Source: Paracoccus tegillarcae
Lineage (GTDB): Bacteria > Pseudomonadota > Alphaproteobacteria > Rhodobacterales > Rhodobacteraceae
Direction of reading: 5' to 3'
Length of the DNA: 64,000 bases
Assembly: GCF_002847305.1 (NCBI RefSeq)
Contig: NZ_CP025408.1
Coordinates: 1,881,001 to 1,945,000, forward strand
A program made the position numbers and the translations under genes. Below are positions 33,738 to 42,651 of this stretch, in pieces. Position 1 is the stretch's first letter. The number at the start of each line of letters is the position of its first letter. The notes beneath the pieces were generated by a model. That model made no database searches. It worked only from the letters and a program-made list of their open reading frames with translations, and had not been told where the DNA came from.

Positions 33738-35594
33738 ATGACATTTCGACTGATGACAACCGCCGCCCTTGTTTGCGCCGCAGGACCCGCGTTCGCGCAG
33801 CAGACCCCCGCCAATGTCCAGACCGCGCCCGAGATCTTTGAGATGCGCGAGATTGTGTCGGGACTGGACAATCCATGGGAAATCGCGCTGGCCCCCGATG
33901 GCTGGCTGTGGGTGACAGAGCGCAGCGGGCTGAAAATCAACCGCATCAACCCCGAGGATGGCACGCTCGAGACCGTCGCCGAACTGACCAATGCCGCCGT
34001 TCCGGGCGGACAGGACGGGCTGATGGGTCTGGCGCTGCATCCCGATTTCGGCAATGGCACCGATCAGATTTTCACCGCCTATACCTATGACGACCCCGAT
34101 TACAGCAACCCGCTGGTGACCGATCCGGAAAGCCCCTATCTGCATCTGCGCACCAAGATCGTGCGGTTCGACTGGAACGCCGAAAGCGGCCAGTTGGAGA
34201 ATGAGACCGATGTGATCACCGGGCTGCCGGCCTCGAACGACCACAACTCGGGGCGCATCAAGATCGGGCCCGACGGGATGCTGTATTACACCATCGGTGA
34301 CGGCGGGAATAACCAGTTGGCGAACTGGTGCCGCCCGATTCTGGCGCAGCGTCTGCCCACCGCCGATGAGGTCGGGGCAGAGGACTGGATCGCCTATCAG
34401 GGCAAATCGCTGCGGATGGCGCTGGACGGCACGATCCCCGAGGACAACCCCGAGATCGACGGCGTGCGCAGCCATGTCTACACCTATGGCCACCGCAATA
34501 TGCAGGGCATTGATTTCGGCCCCGATGGCACGCTTTACGCCAGCGAGCATGGCCCCAAGACCGATGATGAGGTCAATATCCTGGAGGCCGGCGGCAATTA
34601 TGGCTGGCCGAATATCGCGGGCTATATCGACGACAAGGCCTATGTCGAGGCGCGCTGGTCAGAGGCGCCGGATTGCGCGGATCTGACATTCTCGGATCTG
34701 GAGATCGCGCCGAGCGTGCCGACCACGCCCGAAAGCGAATGGCCGGTGCCGGAAAACTATCACGCGCCGGCGGCAACCATGTTCACCGTGCCCAGTGACT
34801 GGAACTTTGCCGAGACGGAATGCGCCGGCATCGACTATGTGTGCTGGCCCACCGTCGCGCCTTCGAACATTGAATACTATGCCAGCGACGCGATTCCGGG
34901 CTGGCAGGATTCGGTGCTGATAGCGACGCTGAAACGCGGTTCGGTCTACCGTGCGGCTGTCAGCAAGGATGGCCGGATGGTGCAGCAGCCGTTCGAGCGT
35001 CTGTTCGACGGTGAAAACCGCATTCGTGATACCGAAGTGTCCGATGACGGGCTGACGATCTATGTCGCCGTGGACAGCGGCGGAGTGATCGAGGGTAATG
35101 AGGGCGGCGTCGTTACCGAGATGACCAATCCCGGCGCGATTCTGGCCTATACCTATACCGGCGAAAATGCCGATGTTCCCGCGGATGGCGGCGCATCGGA
35201 TGGTGCGGCGGATGGCAGCGATCAGGCAGCGGCTGCGCCGGTTGAACTGGGCGAACTCGAAGGGCCGGCTGTCAGCTATACCGCCGAACAGGCAGAGGCC
35301 GGCAAGCAGGTCGCCATGACCTATTGCGCGGCCTGCCACGGTGCCGATTTTGCCTCGGCGAACTATGGCCCGCCGGTAAACGGGCAGGTGTTTCAGCGTA
35401 ACTGGCATAACAAGGAGGCGGTTGAATTGCTGACCAAGTCCATGACCATGCCGCCGTCGCAGGCAGGGACTCTGTCGCCTGAACAATATGCCGATGTGAC
35501 GGCCTATATTCTGTCGATGAACGGGATGCAGCCGGGGGATGAGCCGCTGACGATGGACAGCGCCGGCTATGTTGACGCGCGCGCATCAGAATAA
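33738..35594 (+). CDS. PQQ-dependent sugar dehydrogenase (GSDH family) fused to cytochrome c
   Basis: A 618-residue periplasmic enzyme. A signal peptide (about residues 1-21, ending AFA) is followed by a six-bladed propeller of the soluble glucose/aldose dehydrogenase type: LDNPWEIALAPDGWLWVTERSG, LMGLALHPDFG, YGHRNMQGIDFGPDGTLYASEHGP. A ~25-residue Ala/Gly/Asp linker (about 490-515) leads to a class I cytochrome c with the haem site CAACH (about residue 540) and a likely Met ligand in SMTMPPSQAG. Electrons from sugar oxidation would pass through the fused haem to the respiratory chain. GAGGAGGGA precedes the ATG; the strong hairpin at 35605 follows. Confidence 0.92.
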   Translation: MTFRLMTTAALVCAAGPAFAQQTPANVQTAPEIFEMREIVSGLDNPWEIALAPDGWLWVTERSGLKINRINPEDGTLETVAELTNAAVPGGQDGLMGLALHPDFGNGTDQIFTAYTYDDPDYSNPLVTDPESPYLHLRTKIVRFDWNAESGQLENETDVITGLPASNDHNSGRIKIGPDGMLYYTIGDGGNNQLANWCRPILAQRLPTADEVGAEDWIAYQGKSLRMALDGTIPEDNPEIDGVRSHVYTYGHRNMQGIDFGPDGTLYASEHGPKTDDEVNILEAGGNYGWPNIAGYIDDKAYVEARWSEAPDCADLTFSDLEIAPSVPTTPESEWPVPENYHAPAATMFTVPSDWNFAETECAGIDYVCWPTVAPSNIEYYASDAIPGWQDSVLIATLKRGSVYRAAVSKDGRMVQQPFERLFDGENRIRDTEVSDDGLTIYVAVDSGGVIEGNEGGVVTEMTNPGAILAYTYTGENADVPADGGASDGAADGSDQAAAAPVELGELEGPAVSYTAEQAEAGKQVAMTYCAACHGADFASANYGPPVNGQVFQRNWHNKEAVELLTKSMTMPPSQAGTLSPEQYADVTAYILSMNGMQPGDEPLTMDSAGYVDARASE

Positions 35595-35604
35595 ACACTA
35601 GCAA

Positions 35605-35640
35605 GATCCCGGCCCGGTGTTGTTCCGGGCCGGGGTGATC
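35605..35640 (+). terminator. Terminator between dehydrogenase and peroxiredoxin genes
   Basis: CCCGGCCCGG / CCGGGCCGGG stem (35608-35617 with 35625-35634), extended by GATC on both sides. It lacks a clear T-tract but lies between convergent genes, where it can act on both strands. Confidence 0.65.
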
Positions 35641-35649
35641 TGGCCCGGC

Positions 35650-36306
35650 TCAGGCCGGGTCTTTTGCAAAGCGCAGATAGGGCAGTTTCTTGTCCAATGC
35701 GCCGTATTTTTCTTCGGCTGCGGCGTCATCCAGAGACAGCGCGACGATCACGTCCTGACCGGGCACCCAGTTGGCGGGGGTTGCCAGCGGCGCACCATCG
35801 GTCTTGATGACCGCGTCCAGCGCCCGGACGATTTCGGCAAAGTTGCGGCCGATCGACATCGGGTAGGTCATGGTCAGCCGGACCTTTTTGTCCGGTCCGA
35901 TGATAAAGACGCTGCGCACGGTGGCCGAATCGGCGGGCGTGCGGCCTTCGGAGGGCAGATAGTGCTCGGCGGGCAGCATGTCATAGGCCTTGGCGACGGC
36001 CAGATCGCTGTCGTCGATGATCGCGAAATTCGCAGGCGCGCCGGCGAACTGGGCGATGTCATTCTTCCATTTCAGGTGATCGTCGACACTGTCGACCGAG
36101 ACACCCAGAACCTTGGTGTTGCGGGCCTCGAATTCAGAGGCAAGCTGTGCCACGGCACCGAATTCGGTGGTGCAGACCGGGGTAAAGTCGCGCGGATGGC
36201 TGAAGATGATGGCATAGCCGTCGCCTACCCAGTCGTGAAAGCTGATCTCGCCTTCGGTCGATTTCGCGGTGAAATCGGGGGCGGTATCGTTGATGCGCAG
36301 GGACAT
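35650..36306 (-). CDS. 1-Cys peroxiredoxin (Prx6 type)
   Basis: A 218-residue thiol peroxidase. The peroxidatic Cys lies in FSHPRDFTPVCTTEFG (C45), and no resolving Cys is present elsewhere, as expected for Prx6. The dimer-forming C-terminal half (VRSVFIIGPDKKVRLTMTYPMSIGRNF and NWVPGQDVIVALSL) is complete. It detoxifies peroxides, including lipid hydroperoxides, and needs an external thiol. It is a stand-alone gene with AGGACAGATC just upstream. Confidence 0.95.
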   Translation of the reverse strand: MSLRINDTAPDFTAKSTEGEISFHDWVGDGYAIIFSHPRDFTPVCTTEFGAVAQLASEFEARNTKVLGVSVDSVDDHLKWKNDIAQFAGAPANFAIIDDSDLAVAKAYDMLPAEHYLPSEGRTPADSATVRSVFIIGPDKKVRLTMTYPMSIGRNFAEIVRALDAVIKTDGAPLATPANWVPGQDVIVALSLDDAAAEEKYGALDKKLPYLRFAKDPA

Positions 36307-36397
36307 GATCTGTCCTTTCCGTTGGTTGCGTCGAGGTGAACATATGCACCCGGAACAGGATTGCCAGAGCTTACCTGTTCCGGATTGGTCCGCCGGG

Positions 36398-37711
36398 TCA
36401 GAGCAGCAAGAGCAGGCTGCCGACCAGGACGCCGATGATCACCAGCAGAACCACGCAGAAGCCCATGATGTCGCGCGGCTTGAGGCCCGCGATGCCCAGC
36501 ATCGGCAATGCCCAGAAGGGCTGCAACAGGTTGGTCCAGGCATCGCCCCAGGCCACGCCCATGACAACGCGCGGGATGTCCGCGCCCAGGGCCTCGGCTG
36601 CGGGCAGCATCACCGGGGCCTGCACCGCCCATTGGCCGCCGCCCGAGGGGACAAAGACGTTGACGATGCCGGCGCTGATAAAGCTCCAGAATGGCAGGGT
36701 CTGTGCGGTCGAGATCGAGACGAAGAATTCCGACATGCTGGCTGCCAGCCCGCTGCCGGTCATGATCGCCATGATGCCGGCATAGAACGGGAACTGGATC
36801 ACGATGCCTGCGCCGCCGCGAACGGCCTCGTCCAGCGACGCCAGCAGGCTGCGGGGGGTGCCGTGGCAGAGGATGCCCAGAAACAGGAACAGGAAGTTCA
36901 CGACGTTCAGGTTGATGCCGCCGCCGCCGATGAAATACTGGGCCAGCCAGATCAGGCCCGGAATGCCAACCGCCCACATCAGGATGGGGCTGTTTTCCAG
37001 CCGCTCGGCCGGGGTGGCGTCGGGGCCAAGCGGGGGCAGGGCGTTGCTGTCGCCCAGTTTCGCCGGATCGACCAGCACCTGTTCGGATTCCAGCGGCAGC
37101 ATGGCGCGGTTGACCAGTGGCAGGACCACAAAGACCGCCGCGACGATGATCAGGTTCCAGACCGAAAAGATCGTCTCGGATGTCGGGATGACGCCGATCT
37201 GATCGGCGGTAAAGTGGTCAGGCGTGGCGATGGTCAGCGGGATAGAGCCCGAGAGCCCGCCGTGCCAGATGACAAAGCCCGAATAGGCCGAGGCGACCAG
37301 CAGCCGGTAATCGACCTTGATCTGCCGGGCCAGTTCCTTGGCGAAGATCGCGCCCACGACCAGACCAAAGCCCCAGTTGATCCAGCTTGCCGCCAGCGAC
37401 ACGACGGTCACCAGAATGATGGCGGACCCGCGAGAGCTGGCCAGCCCGGCCATCTTTTCCAAAAGCGCCCGCACCGGCGGGGAAGAGGCCAGAATAAAGC
37501 CGGTCACCAGCACCAGCAGCATCTGCATGGCGAATTGCAGCAGCGACCAGAAGCCGTCGCCCCACATCTGGACCAGTGCGATGGGGTTGGTGCCTTGTGT
37601 CAGGATGGCAGCCAGAGCGGCGACCAGGGTCAGGACAATGACAAAGATGAATGCATCGGGCAGCCACCGTTCCATCAGGCGGGTGGCGGGGCGTGCAAGG
37701 GCTCTTAACAT
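36398..37711 (-). CDS. atoE: Short-chain fatty acid transporter (AtoE family)
   Basis: A 437-residue inner-membrane carrier with about ten to twelve hydrophobic segments. Family landmarks are the opening RLMERWLPDAFIFVIVLTLVA, SWINWGFGLVVGAIFAKELAR, the GFVIWHGGLSGSIPLTIATP motif and FVPSGGGQWAVQAPVMLPAA. It imports butyrate, acetoacetate and similar acids. In this bacterium, which carries phaA and phaB at 49-51 kb, it may feed C4 acids to storage or beta-oxidation, but the genes are not linked. Single gene on the minus strand. Confidence 0.92.
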   Translation of the reverse strand: MLRALARPATRLMERWLPDAFIFVIVLTLVAALAAILTQGTNPIALVQMWGDGFWSLLQFAMQMLLVLVTGFILASSPPVRALLEKMAGLASSRGSAIILVTVVSLAASWINWGFGLVVGAIFAKELARQIKVDYRLLVASAYSGFVIWHGGLSGSIPLTIATPDHFTADQIGVIPTSETIFSVWNLIIVAAVFVVLPLVNRAMLPLESEQVLVDPAKLGDSNALPPLGPDATPAERLENSPILMWAVGIPGLIWLAQYFIGGGGINLNVVNFLFLFLGILCHGTPRSLLASLDEAVRGGAGIVIQFPFYAGIMAIMTGSGLAASMSEFFVSISTAQTLPFWSFISAGIVNVFVPSGGGQWAVQAPVMLPAAEALGADIPRVVMGVAWGDAWTNLLQPFWALPMLGIAGLKPRDIMGFCVVLLVIIGVLVGSLLLLL

Positions 37712-37783
37712 GGGGGCCTCCTCAAATTTTCGGCAGGTTGCGTGATCGCGCGGGCGATGGCAAGCCGAACAGGAGGGCCCGGA

Positions 37784-39226
37784 TCAGCTTTCGCGGAAGG
37801 CGCGGTTAAAGTAATCCGCCAGCGGTTTCATGAGATAGGCCATCGGGCTGCGTTCGCCGGTCTGGATATAGACCTCGACCGGCATTCCGGGGATCAGCGC
37901 CAGGCCCTGCAGCTTTTCCAGCTGATCGGGCGGGATCGTGACCTCGGCGCGGTAATAGGGTGCCTGGGTCGCCTCGTCGATCAGCGCATCGGCCGACACG
38001 CGCAGCAACTCGCCGTCGATCTCGGGCGTGGTGCGCGACGAGAACGAGGAAAACCGCAGCATGACGTCCTGTCCTGCCTGAACCTCATCGACATTGATCG
38101 TGGCAATGCGCGCGCCGATGATCAGCGGGCGATCCTGCGGGATGATGTACATCACCGGATCTGCGGCTCTGATGACCGAACGTGGCGTGGTGAACTGCAA
38201 CTGGTGAACGATGCCCGACACGGGCGAGCGAATGTCCAGACGGTTGATCTGTTCGCTCAGCGCGCGGCGGCGTTCGGCCAGTTCCAATTCGCGATAGCCA
38301 AGGTCGCGCAACTCTGTCTCGGCGCTTTCGCGGCGCTCGGCACTCAGGCGCAACTGTTCGATGCCGATCTCGGTCTGGCGCGTTTCGGCCTGCGCGCGCG
38401 AGGCCTGCATCTCGCCCAACTGGCCGTCAAGGCGTGCGGCCTCGCGTTCCAGCGCCAGAACGCGGGTCGCCTGCGCCAGCCCCTTTTCCAGCAGGGAGCG
38501 CTGATCGCCCAGTTCTTCCTGAATGAACTCTCGTTGTTTGCCCAGGGCATCGAACTGCGCGTCGATCCCGGCGATCTGCTGGCCCATCTGTTCGGATTGC
38601 TTGCTGAGCTGATCCAGAGACTGGCGGATGGTGTCGCGGCGGGCGGTGAACAGGCTGCGCTGACCGTCCATCAGTTGCGTCAGATCGGCATGCTGGCTGG
38701 TCTGTTCGACCAACTCGGCGGGAAAGATGATTTCCTCGACATCGGCGCGTTCGGCCTCCAGCCGACCGCGGCGGGCGAGGATTTCGAAATACTGACCCTC
38801 GACGATGGTCAGTTCGGTCATCAACAGTGAGCCGTCCAGCCGGACCAGGGTATCTCCGGCCTCGACGCTATCGCCCTCGGCCACCATGATTTCCTCGATC
38901 ACACCGCCGTCGGGGTGCTGGACGACCTGACGATGCTGTTCGACCTCGACCTGACCGGGGGCGACAACGGCACCGGCGATGCGGGTCAGCATGGCCCAGC
39001 TGCCAAAGCCGCCAAACAGCAGCAGGATACCGGCAAGCCCAAGTATCACCGCGCCGCGCACCGGCCAGCGCCGTGCCAGTTCGGTCCTGTCGGGCGCGGT
39101 CGCCTTGGGCGGCGGCGGGGCGGGGCCGGGATCGTCGGCAGGCGGAACAGCCTGCGGGACGGATTGTTGCACCGGCTGGATACGCGCCAGCGGCTTGCCG
39201 ATATTGCCCTGATCTTCGTCGCTCAT
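37784..39226 (-). CDS. Type I secretion membrane fusion protein (HlyD/PrtE family)
   Basis: A 480-residue adaptor linking an inner-membrane ABC exporter to a TolC-like outer-membrane channel. A cytosolic Pro/Ala-rich N-terminus (about 1-50) is followed by one membrane span (GAVILGLAGILLLFGGFGSW), a biotinyl-lipoyl half (GQVEVEQHRQVVQHPDGGVI), a long coiled coil (about 165-330, rich in Gln, Glu and Arg) and the second barrel half (DIRSPVSGIVHQLQFTTP). The start at 39226 overlaps the ABC stop by ATGA. No TolC gene is adjacent. Confidence 0.93.
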   Translation of the reverse strand: MSDEDQGNIGKPLARIQPVQQSVPQAVPPADDPGPAPPPPKATAPDRTELARRWPVRGAVILGLAGILLLFGGFGSWAMLTRIAGAVVAPGQVEVEQHRQVVQHPDGGVIEEIMVAEGDSVEAGDTLVRLDGSLLMTELTIVEGQYFEILARRGRLEAERADVEEIIFPAELVEQTSQHADLTQLMDGQRSLFTARRDTIRQSLDQLSKQSEQMGQQIAGIDAQFDALGKQREFIQEELGDQRSLLEKGLAQATRVLALEREAARLDGQLGEMQASRAQAETRQTEIGIEQLRLSAERRESAETELRDLGYRELELAERRRALSEQINRLDIRSPVSGIVHQLQFTTPRSVIRAADPVMYIIPQDRPLIIGARIATINVDEVQAGQDVMLRFSSFSSRTTPEIDGELLRVSADALIDEATQAPYYRAEVTIPPDQLEKLQGLALIPGMPVEVYIQTGERSPMAYLMKPLADYFNRAFRES

Positions 39227-40971
39227 GTGATGCCCCCGCTTTTGCCGGCGCTTTGCGACTGGCGGATGTTTTCGGCGTTCTTGACCATGGATTTCAGTAC
39301 GTCGTCGCGCGGGCCGAAGGCGCGGCGCGAGCCCTGATCCAACACCAGCAGCAATTCGCATTCGCTGATGGCAGCGGGTCGGTGCGCCATTATCATGACC
39401 GAGCCACCGCGCGCCTTGATGCTGCGGATGGCCTGGTTCAGCGCCTCAGAGCCCTGATTGTCCAGATTGGAATTCGGCTCATCCAGAACGAACAGGGCCG
39501 GCTGCGGATACAGCGCGCGGGCCAGTCCGACGCGCTGGATCTGGCCGCCCGACAGGCGCCCGCCGGCCTGACTGATCGGTGTGTCATAGCCCTGCGGCAG
39601 ATCCAGAATCATCTGATGCGCGGCGGCGGCCTTGGCGGCGGCGACGACGCGCTGCGGATCGGGATTGGGGTTCATCCGGGCAATATTGTCGGCGATGGTG
39701 CCGTCAAACAGCGTCACCTGCTGGGGCAGATAGCCGATCAGGTTGCCCAGCACATCGGGGTCATACTGGTCCAGCGTCGCGCCGCCCAACCGGATCGAGC
39801 CTGCCCCAAGCGGCCATGCACCGATGATCGCGCGGGCCAGTGTGGTCTTGCCCGCGCCCGAAGGCCCGATGACACCAAGCGCCTTGCCGGGCGGCAGCGA
39901 AAAGCTGATGCCGCGCAAGGTCGGCTGGTTCTGCCCGGGTGGAATGACCGACAGGTTGCGCACGTCAAGCTGCGCGCGCGGGCGCGGCAGCGGCGTCCGA
40001 TCGGGCACGGGCGGCTGGCGCGACAGCAATTCGGCCAGCCGTGCCCAACCGTCCTGTGCGCGCTGCACGATGGGCCAGCCGCCGACCACCTGATCGATGG
40101 GCGCCAGCGCGCGGCCCATCAGGATCGAACTGGCGATCATGGCGCCGGGCGTCAGTTGCTGTTGCAGCACCAGCCACGCACCGGCAGCCAGCATCGCGCT
40201 TTGCAAGAACAGGCGGAAGGTCCGCGAAAACACGGTAAAGGTCGAGGCGCGGTCGGCACCCTGCACGCCGTGTTGCGTCGCCTCGGCACGCGCCTTTTGC
40301 CAGCGGTCAAAGGCTGCGCCGCGCATCCCGAGCGAGCCGATCAATTCGCCCTCGTCGCGGTAAAGCTCGTTCATTCGGTCGGCTTTTTGCGTCGCGACGG
40401 CGGATTGCTGCAGCGGTGCGCGGCTGAACCAGCGGTTCAACAGCGTCGCCAGCACCAGCAACGCGCCACCGGCCGTGGCAACGACGCCCAAAAGCGGGTG
40501 GAAGATGAAGACCGCGCCCAGAAAGATCGGCGCCCATGGCAGATCGAACAGCGCCAGAACGACGGGCGAGGACAGGAACCGGTGCACGGCCTCCAGATCG
40601 CGCATCCCGCCGCGCATGGCGATGTCGTTGCCCGAGGCGTTGCCCTCGGTCAGGGCGGCGGTAAAGACGCGCGGCTCGAGCCGGTTCTGGAACCGCGCGG
40701 CGACGCGGGTCATCACCCGGTTGCGCGCGACATCCAGCACACCCATCAGCAGGAACAGGAACGTGACCAGCACGAACAGCGCCGTCAGCGTCTCGTAGGA
40801 ACGCGAGGCCAGGACGCGGTCATAGACCTGCAGCATGAACAGCGGGCCGGTCAGCATCAGGATGTTGACCACCGCCGAAAACAGACCCACCGCGATAAAC
40901 AGTCGCCAGCCTTCCGACCGCGCCGATCGAAGCTCTGCCTTGCCGCGTTGCGTATCGGGCGCTCGTGCCAT
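39223..40971 (-). CDS. Type I secretion ABC permease/ATPase (PrtD family)
   Basis: A 582-residue half-transporter of the RTX-exporter class without an N-terminal peptidase-like domain. The membrane domain covers about residues 20-300 (LFIAVGLFSAVVNILMLTGPLFMLQVYDRVL at the start). The ATPase has Walker A GPSGAGKTTLAR (about 370), signature LSGGQIQRVGLARAL and Walker B LFVLDEPNSNLD. PrtD-type exporters send out RTX proteins carrying a C-terminal signal. No substrate gene adjoins; the RTX protein at 27.2 kb is one candidate. It is transcribed first in a two-gene operon with the fusion protein. Confidence 0.94.
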   Translation of the reverse strand: MARAPDTQRGKAELRSARSEGWRLFIAVGLFSAVVNILMLTGPLFMLQVYDRVLASRSYETLTALFVLVTFLFLLMGVLDVARNRVMTRVAARFQNRLEPRVFTAALTEGNASGNDIAMRGGMRDLEAVHRFLSSPVVLALFDLPWAPIFLGAVFIFHPLLGVVATAGGALLVLATLLNRWFSRAPLQQSAVATQKADRMNELYRDEGELIGSLGMRGAAFDRWQKARAEATQHGVQGADRASTFTVFSRTFRLFLQSAMLAAGAWLVLQQQLTPGAMIASSILMGRALAPIDQVVGGWPIVQRAQDGWARLAELLSRQPPVPDRTPLPRPRAQLDVRNLSVIPPGQNQPTLRGISFSLPPGKALGVIGPSGAGKTTLARAIIGAWPLGAGSIRLGGATLDQYDPDVLGNLIGYLPQQVTLFDGTIADNIARMNPNPDPQRVVAAAKAAAAHQMILDLPQGYDTPISQAGGRLSGGQIQRVGLARALYPQPALFVLDEPNSNLDNQGSEALNQAIRSIKARGGSVMIMAHRPAAISECELLLVLDQGSRRAFGPRDDVLKSMVKNAENIRQSQSAGKSGGIT

Positions 40972-41168
40972 ACTGCCGTCCGTCCTGTTTAACCGGGGCC
41001 TCCTAAGCGCCTGTCAAGACATCGGCGGACCTTGACCGATCCGCCTTGCCTGCGCTTGCCCTGCCACAGGAACGGTTTTATGCGAGTTAAGACAAATAGA
41101 ACAGGCTGTTTCGCCTTGGTGCTGCGTATCGCAGACGAGGTATTGCAGGCGCATCGCGAGGAACCGAA

Positions 41169-41966
41169 TTGTCACGACGCATCCATGTGCCGCTTGTCCT
41201 TTTGCTGCTGGGGGCCTGCACTGCGCAAGGCGACCGTCCCGCGCAGACCGTCAACGACCCGTTCGAAAGCACGAACCGACAGATCCACGCCTTCAACAAG
41301 GGGTTGGACACCAATCTTGTCCGTCCGTTGACGCGGGCGATGGACGGTGGCGATCAGCCCGATGCTGGCGCAGAGACGGGCGGGCCGCTGGATATCGTGG
41401 CCAATATCGGCGGCAACCTGTCGCTGCCGGGCAAGGTGCTGAACCATATCCTGCAGGGCCGCCCTGAACCGGCCATGCGCAACGGGCTGCGCTTTGTCGT
41501 AAATTCCACGCTTGGCCTTGGCGGGATGCACGATCCGGCGGGGGCAGAGTTTGCGCTGACCGAGATCGATACCGATTTCGGAGAGACGCTGTATGTCTGG
41601 GGCCTGCCCGAGGGACCCTATCTGGAGCTGCCGGTTCTGGGGCCATCGACCAGCCGCAGGGCGGTCGGGCGTGTGGTCGATATGGCGATTGATCCACTGG
41701 ACAATTGGCTCAACCGCGATCAGCGGAACGGTGCGACGGCGATCCGGCTGATCTCAAAAGCCGGTGAACGCTCGCGTTTTGGCGACACTGTGGATAGCGT
41801 TCTGTATGAAAGTGCCGATAGTTACGCGCAGGCGCGGTTGATCTATCTGATGCACCGCCATCATGAACTTGGACAAGAGGGGGGAACGGATGATCCCTAT
41901 GTCATCGACCCATATGAAGACAGCGCGGCCAGCGACGACGGTATCATCGACCCCTATGAGGATTGA
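41169..41966 (+). CDS. mlaA: MlaA (VacJ) outer-membrane lipoprotein
   Basis: A 265-residue lipoprotein of the Mla pathway, which removes misplaced phospholipids from the outer leaflet of the outer membrane. The lipobox LLGAC puts the lipidated Cys at residue 17. The family core NDPFESTNRQIHAFNKGLD, RFVVNSTLGLGGMHDPA and LGPSTSRRAVGRVVD is intact. The start is TTG at 41169, supported by GAGGAA five bases upstream. The tail carries a duplicated IDPYED motif. It overlaps mlaC by 11 bp, giving a two-gene operon without mlaFED. Confidence 0.93.
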   Translation: MSRRIHVPLVLLLLGACTAQGDRPAQTVNDPFESTNRQIHAFNKGLDTNLVRPLTRAMDGGDQPDAGAETGGPLDIVANIGGNLSLPGKVLNHILQGRPEPAMRNGLRFVVNSTLGLGGMHDPAGAEFALTEIDTDFGETLYVWGLPEGPYLELPVLGPSTSRRAVGRVVDMAIDPLDNWLNRDQRNGATAIRLISKAGERSRFGDTVDSVLYESADSYAQARLIYLMHRHHELGQEGGTDDPYVIDPYEDSAASDDGIIDPYED

Positions 41967-42558
41967 TAGGCGCGGCTTTATCGCGCTGGCCGGGGGTGGG
42001 GTGCTGGCGCTGGCCTTGCGGCCGGTCGCGGCGTTCGCGCTGGATACCAATCAGGCCAGTGCGCTGATCGAAAAATCGCTGGCCGAGGTCTATGCGGTCA
42101 TCAATTCCGGCCAGGCGCCGGCGCAGATGTACCAGCAATTCGAGGCCATCTTTGCGCGTTATGCCGATGTCGATATCATCGCGCGCTCGGCCCTGGGCCC
42201 GGCCGCCCGCCAGGTCAGCGCGGCTGAATTCGGCGCATACCGGCAGGCGTTTCAGGGCTATATCGGGCGCAAATATGGCAAGCGGTTTCATGAATTCATC
42301 GGCTCGAAGATCGAAGTTACCGGGGCCCGCCCGCTGAAAAGCTTTGTCGCGGTGACCTCTGTTGCCTATCTGAACGGCCGCGCGCCGATGCAGGTGGAAT
42401 GGCATGTCTCGGACAAATCGGGTCGCGACCTTTACTTCAATATCATCATCGAGGGCGTGAACATGCTCGCGACCGAGCGGACCGAGATCGGTGCGATGCT
42501 GGCCCGGCGCAATGGTGATGTCGCTGCGTTGATCGCCGACCTGAAACAGTCCGGCTGA
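41956..42558 (+). CDS. mlaC: MlaC periplasmic phospholipid-binding protein (Tat-type signal)
   Basis: A 200-residue shuttle that carries phospholipid between MlaA and the inner-membrane MlaFEDB complex. Family features are AEFGAYRQAFQGYIGRKYGKRF and the late VEWHVSDKSGRDLYFNIIIEGVNML. The leader MRIDRRGFIALAGGGVLAL, ending AFA, has a twin-arginine RRGF motif, suggesting folded export, which is unusual compared with E. coli MlaC (Sec). The ATG at 41956 lies inside the end of mlaA. A strong terminator follows. Confidence 0.92.
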   Translation: MRIDRRGFIALAGGGVLALALRPVAAFALDTNQASALIEKSLAEVYAVINSGQAPAQMYQQFEAIFARYADVDIIARSALGPAARQVSAAEFGAYRQAFQGYIGRKYGKRFHEFIGSKIEVTGARPLKSFVAVTSVAYLNGRAPMQVEWHVSDKSGRDLYFNIIIEGVNMLATERTEIGAMLARRNGDVAALIADLKQSG

Positions 42559-42618
42559 TACTGCGGCGGCGTCGCCCGCCGGGAGAGATCATCTTTTCAA
42601 TGAGGCCGCAGCAGCGCG

Positions 42619-42650
42619 GCAAAGGGGGGCCGGGTCAGCCCCCCTTTTTC
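42619..42650. terminator. Bidirectional terminator between mlaC and the PBP1A gene
   Basis: AAAGGGGGG / CCCCCCTTT stem (42621-42629 with 42639-42647) with a nine-base loop and TTTTTC after it; on the minus strand it lies just past the PBP stop. Confidence 0.85.
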
Positions 42651-42651
42651 G

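Noticed and set aside
36269..37708. 479-codon open frame on the plus strand
   Set aside because: Antisense to atoE; Gln/Asp/Arg-rich shadow of a hydrophobic membrane protein.
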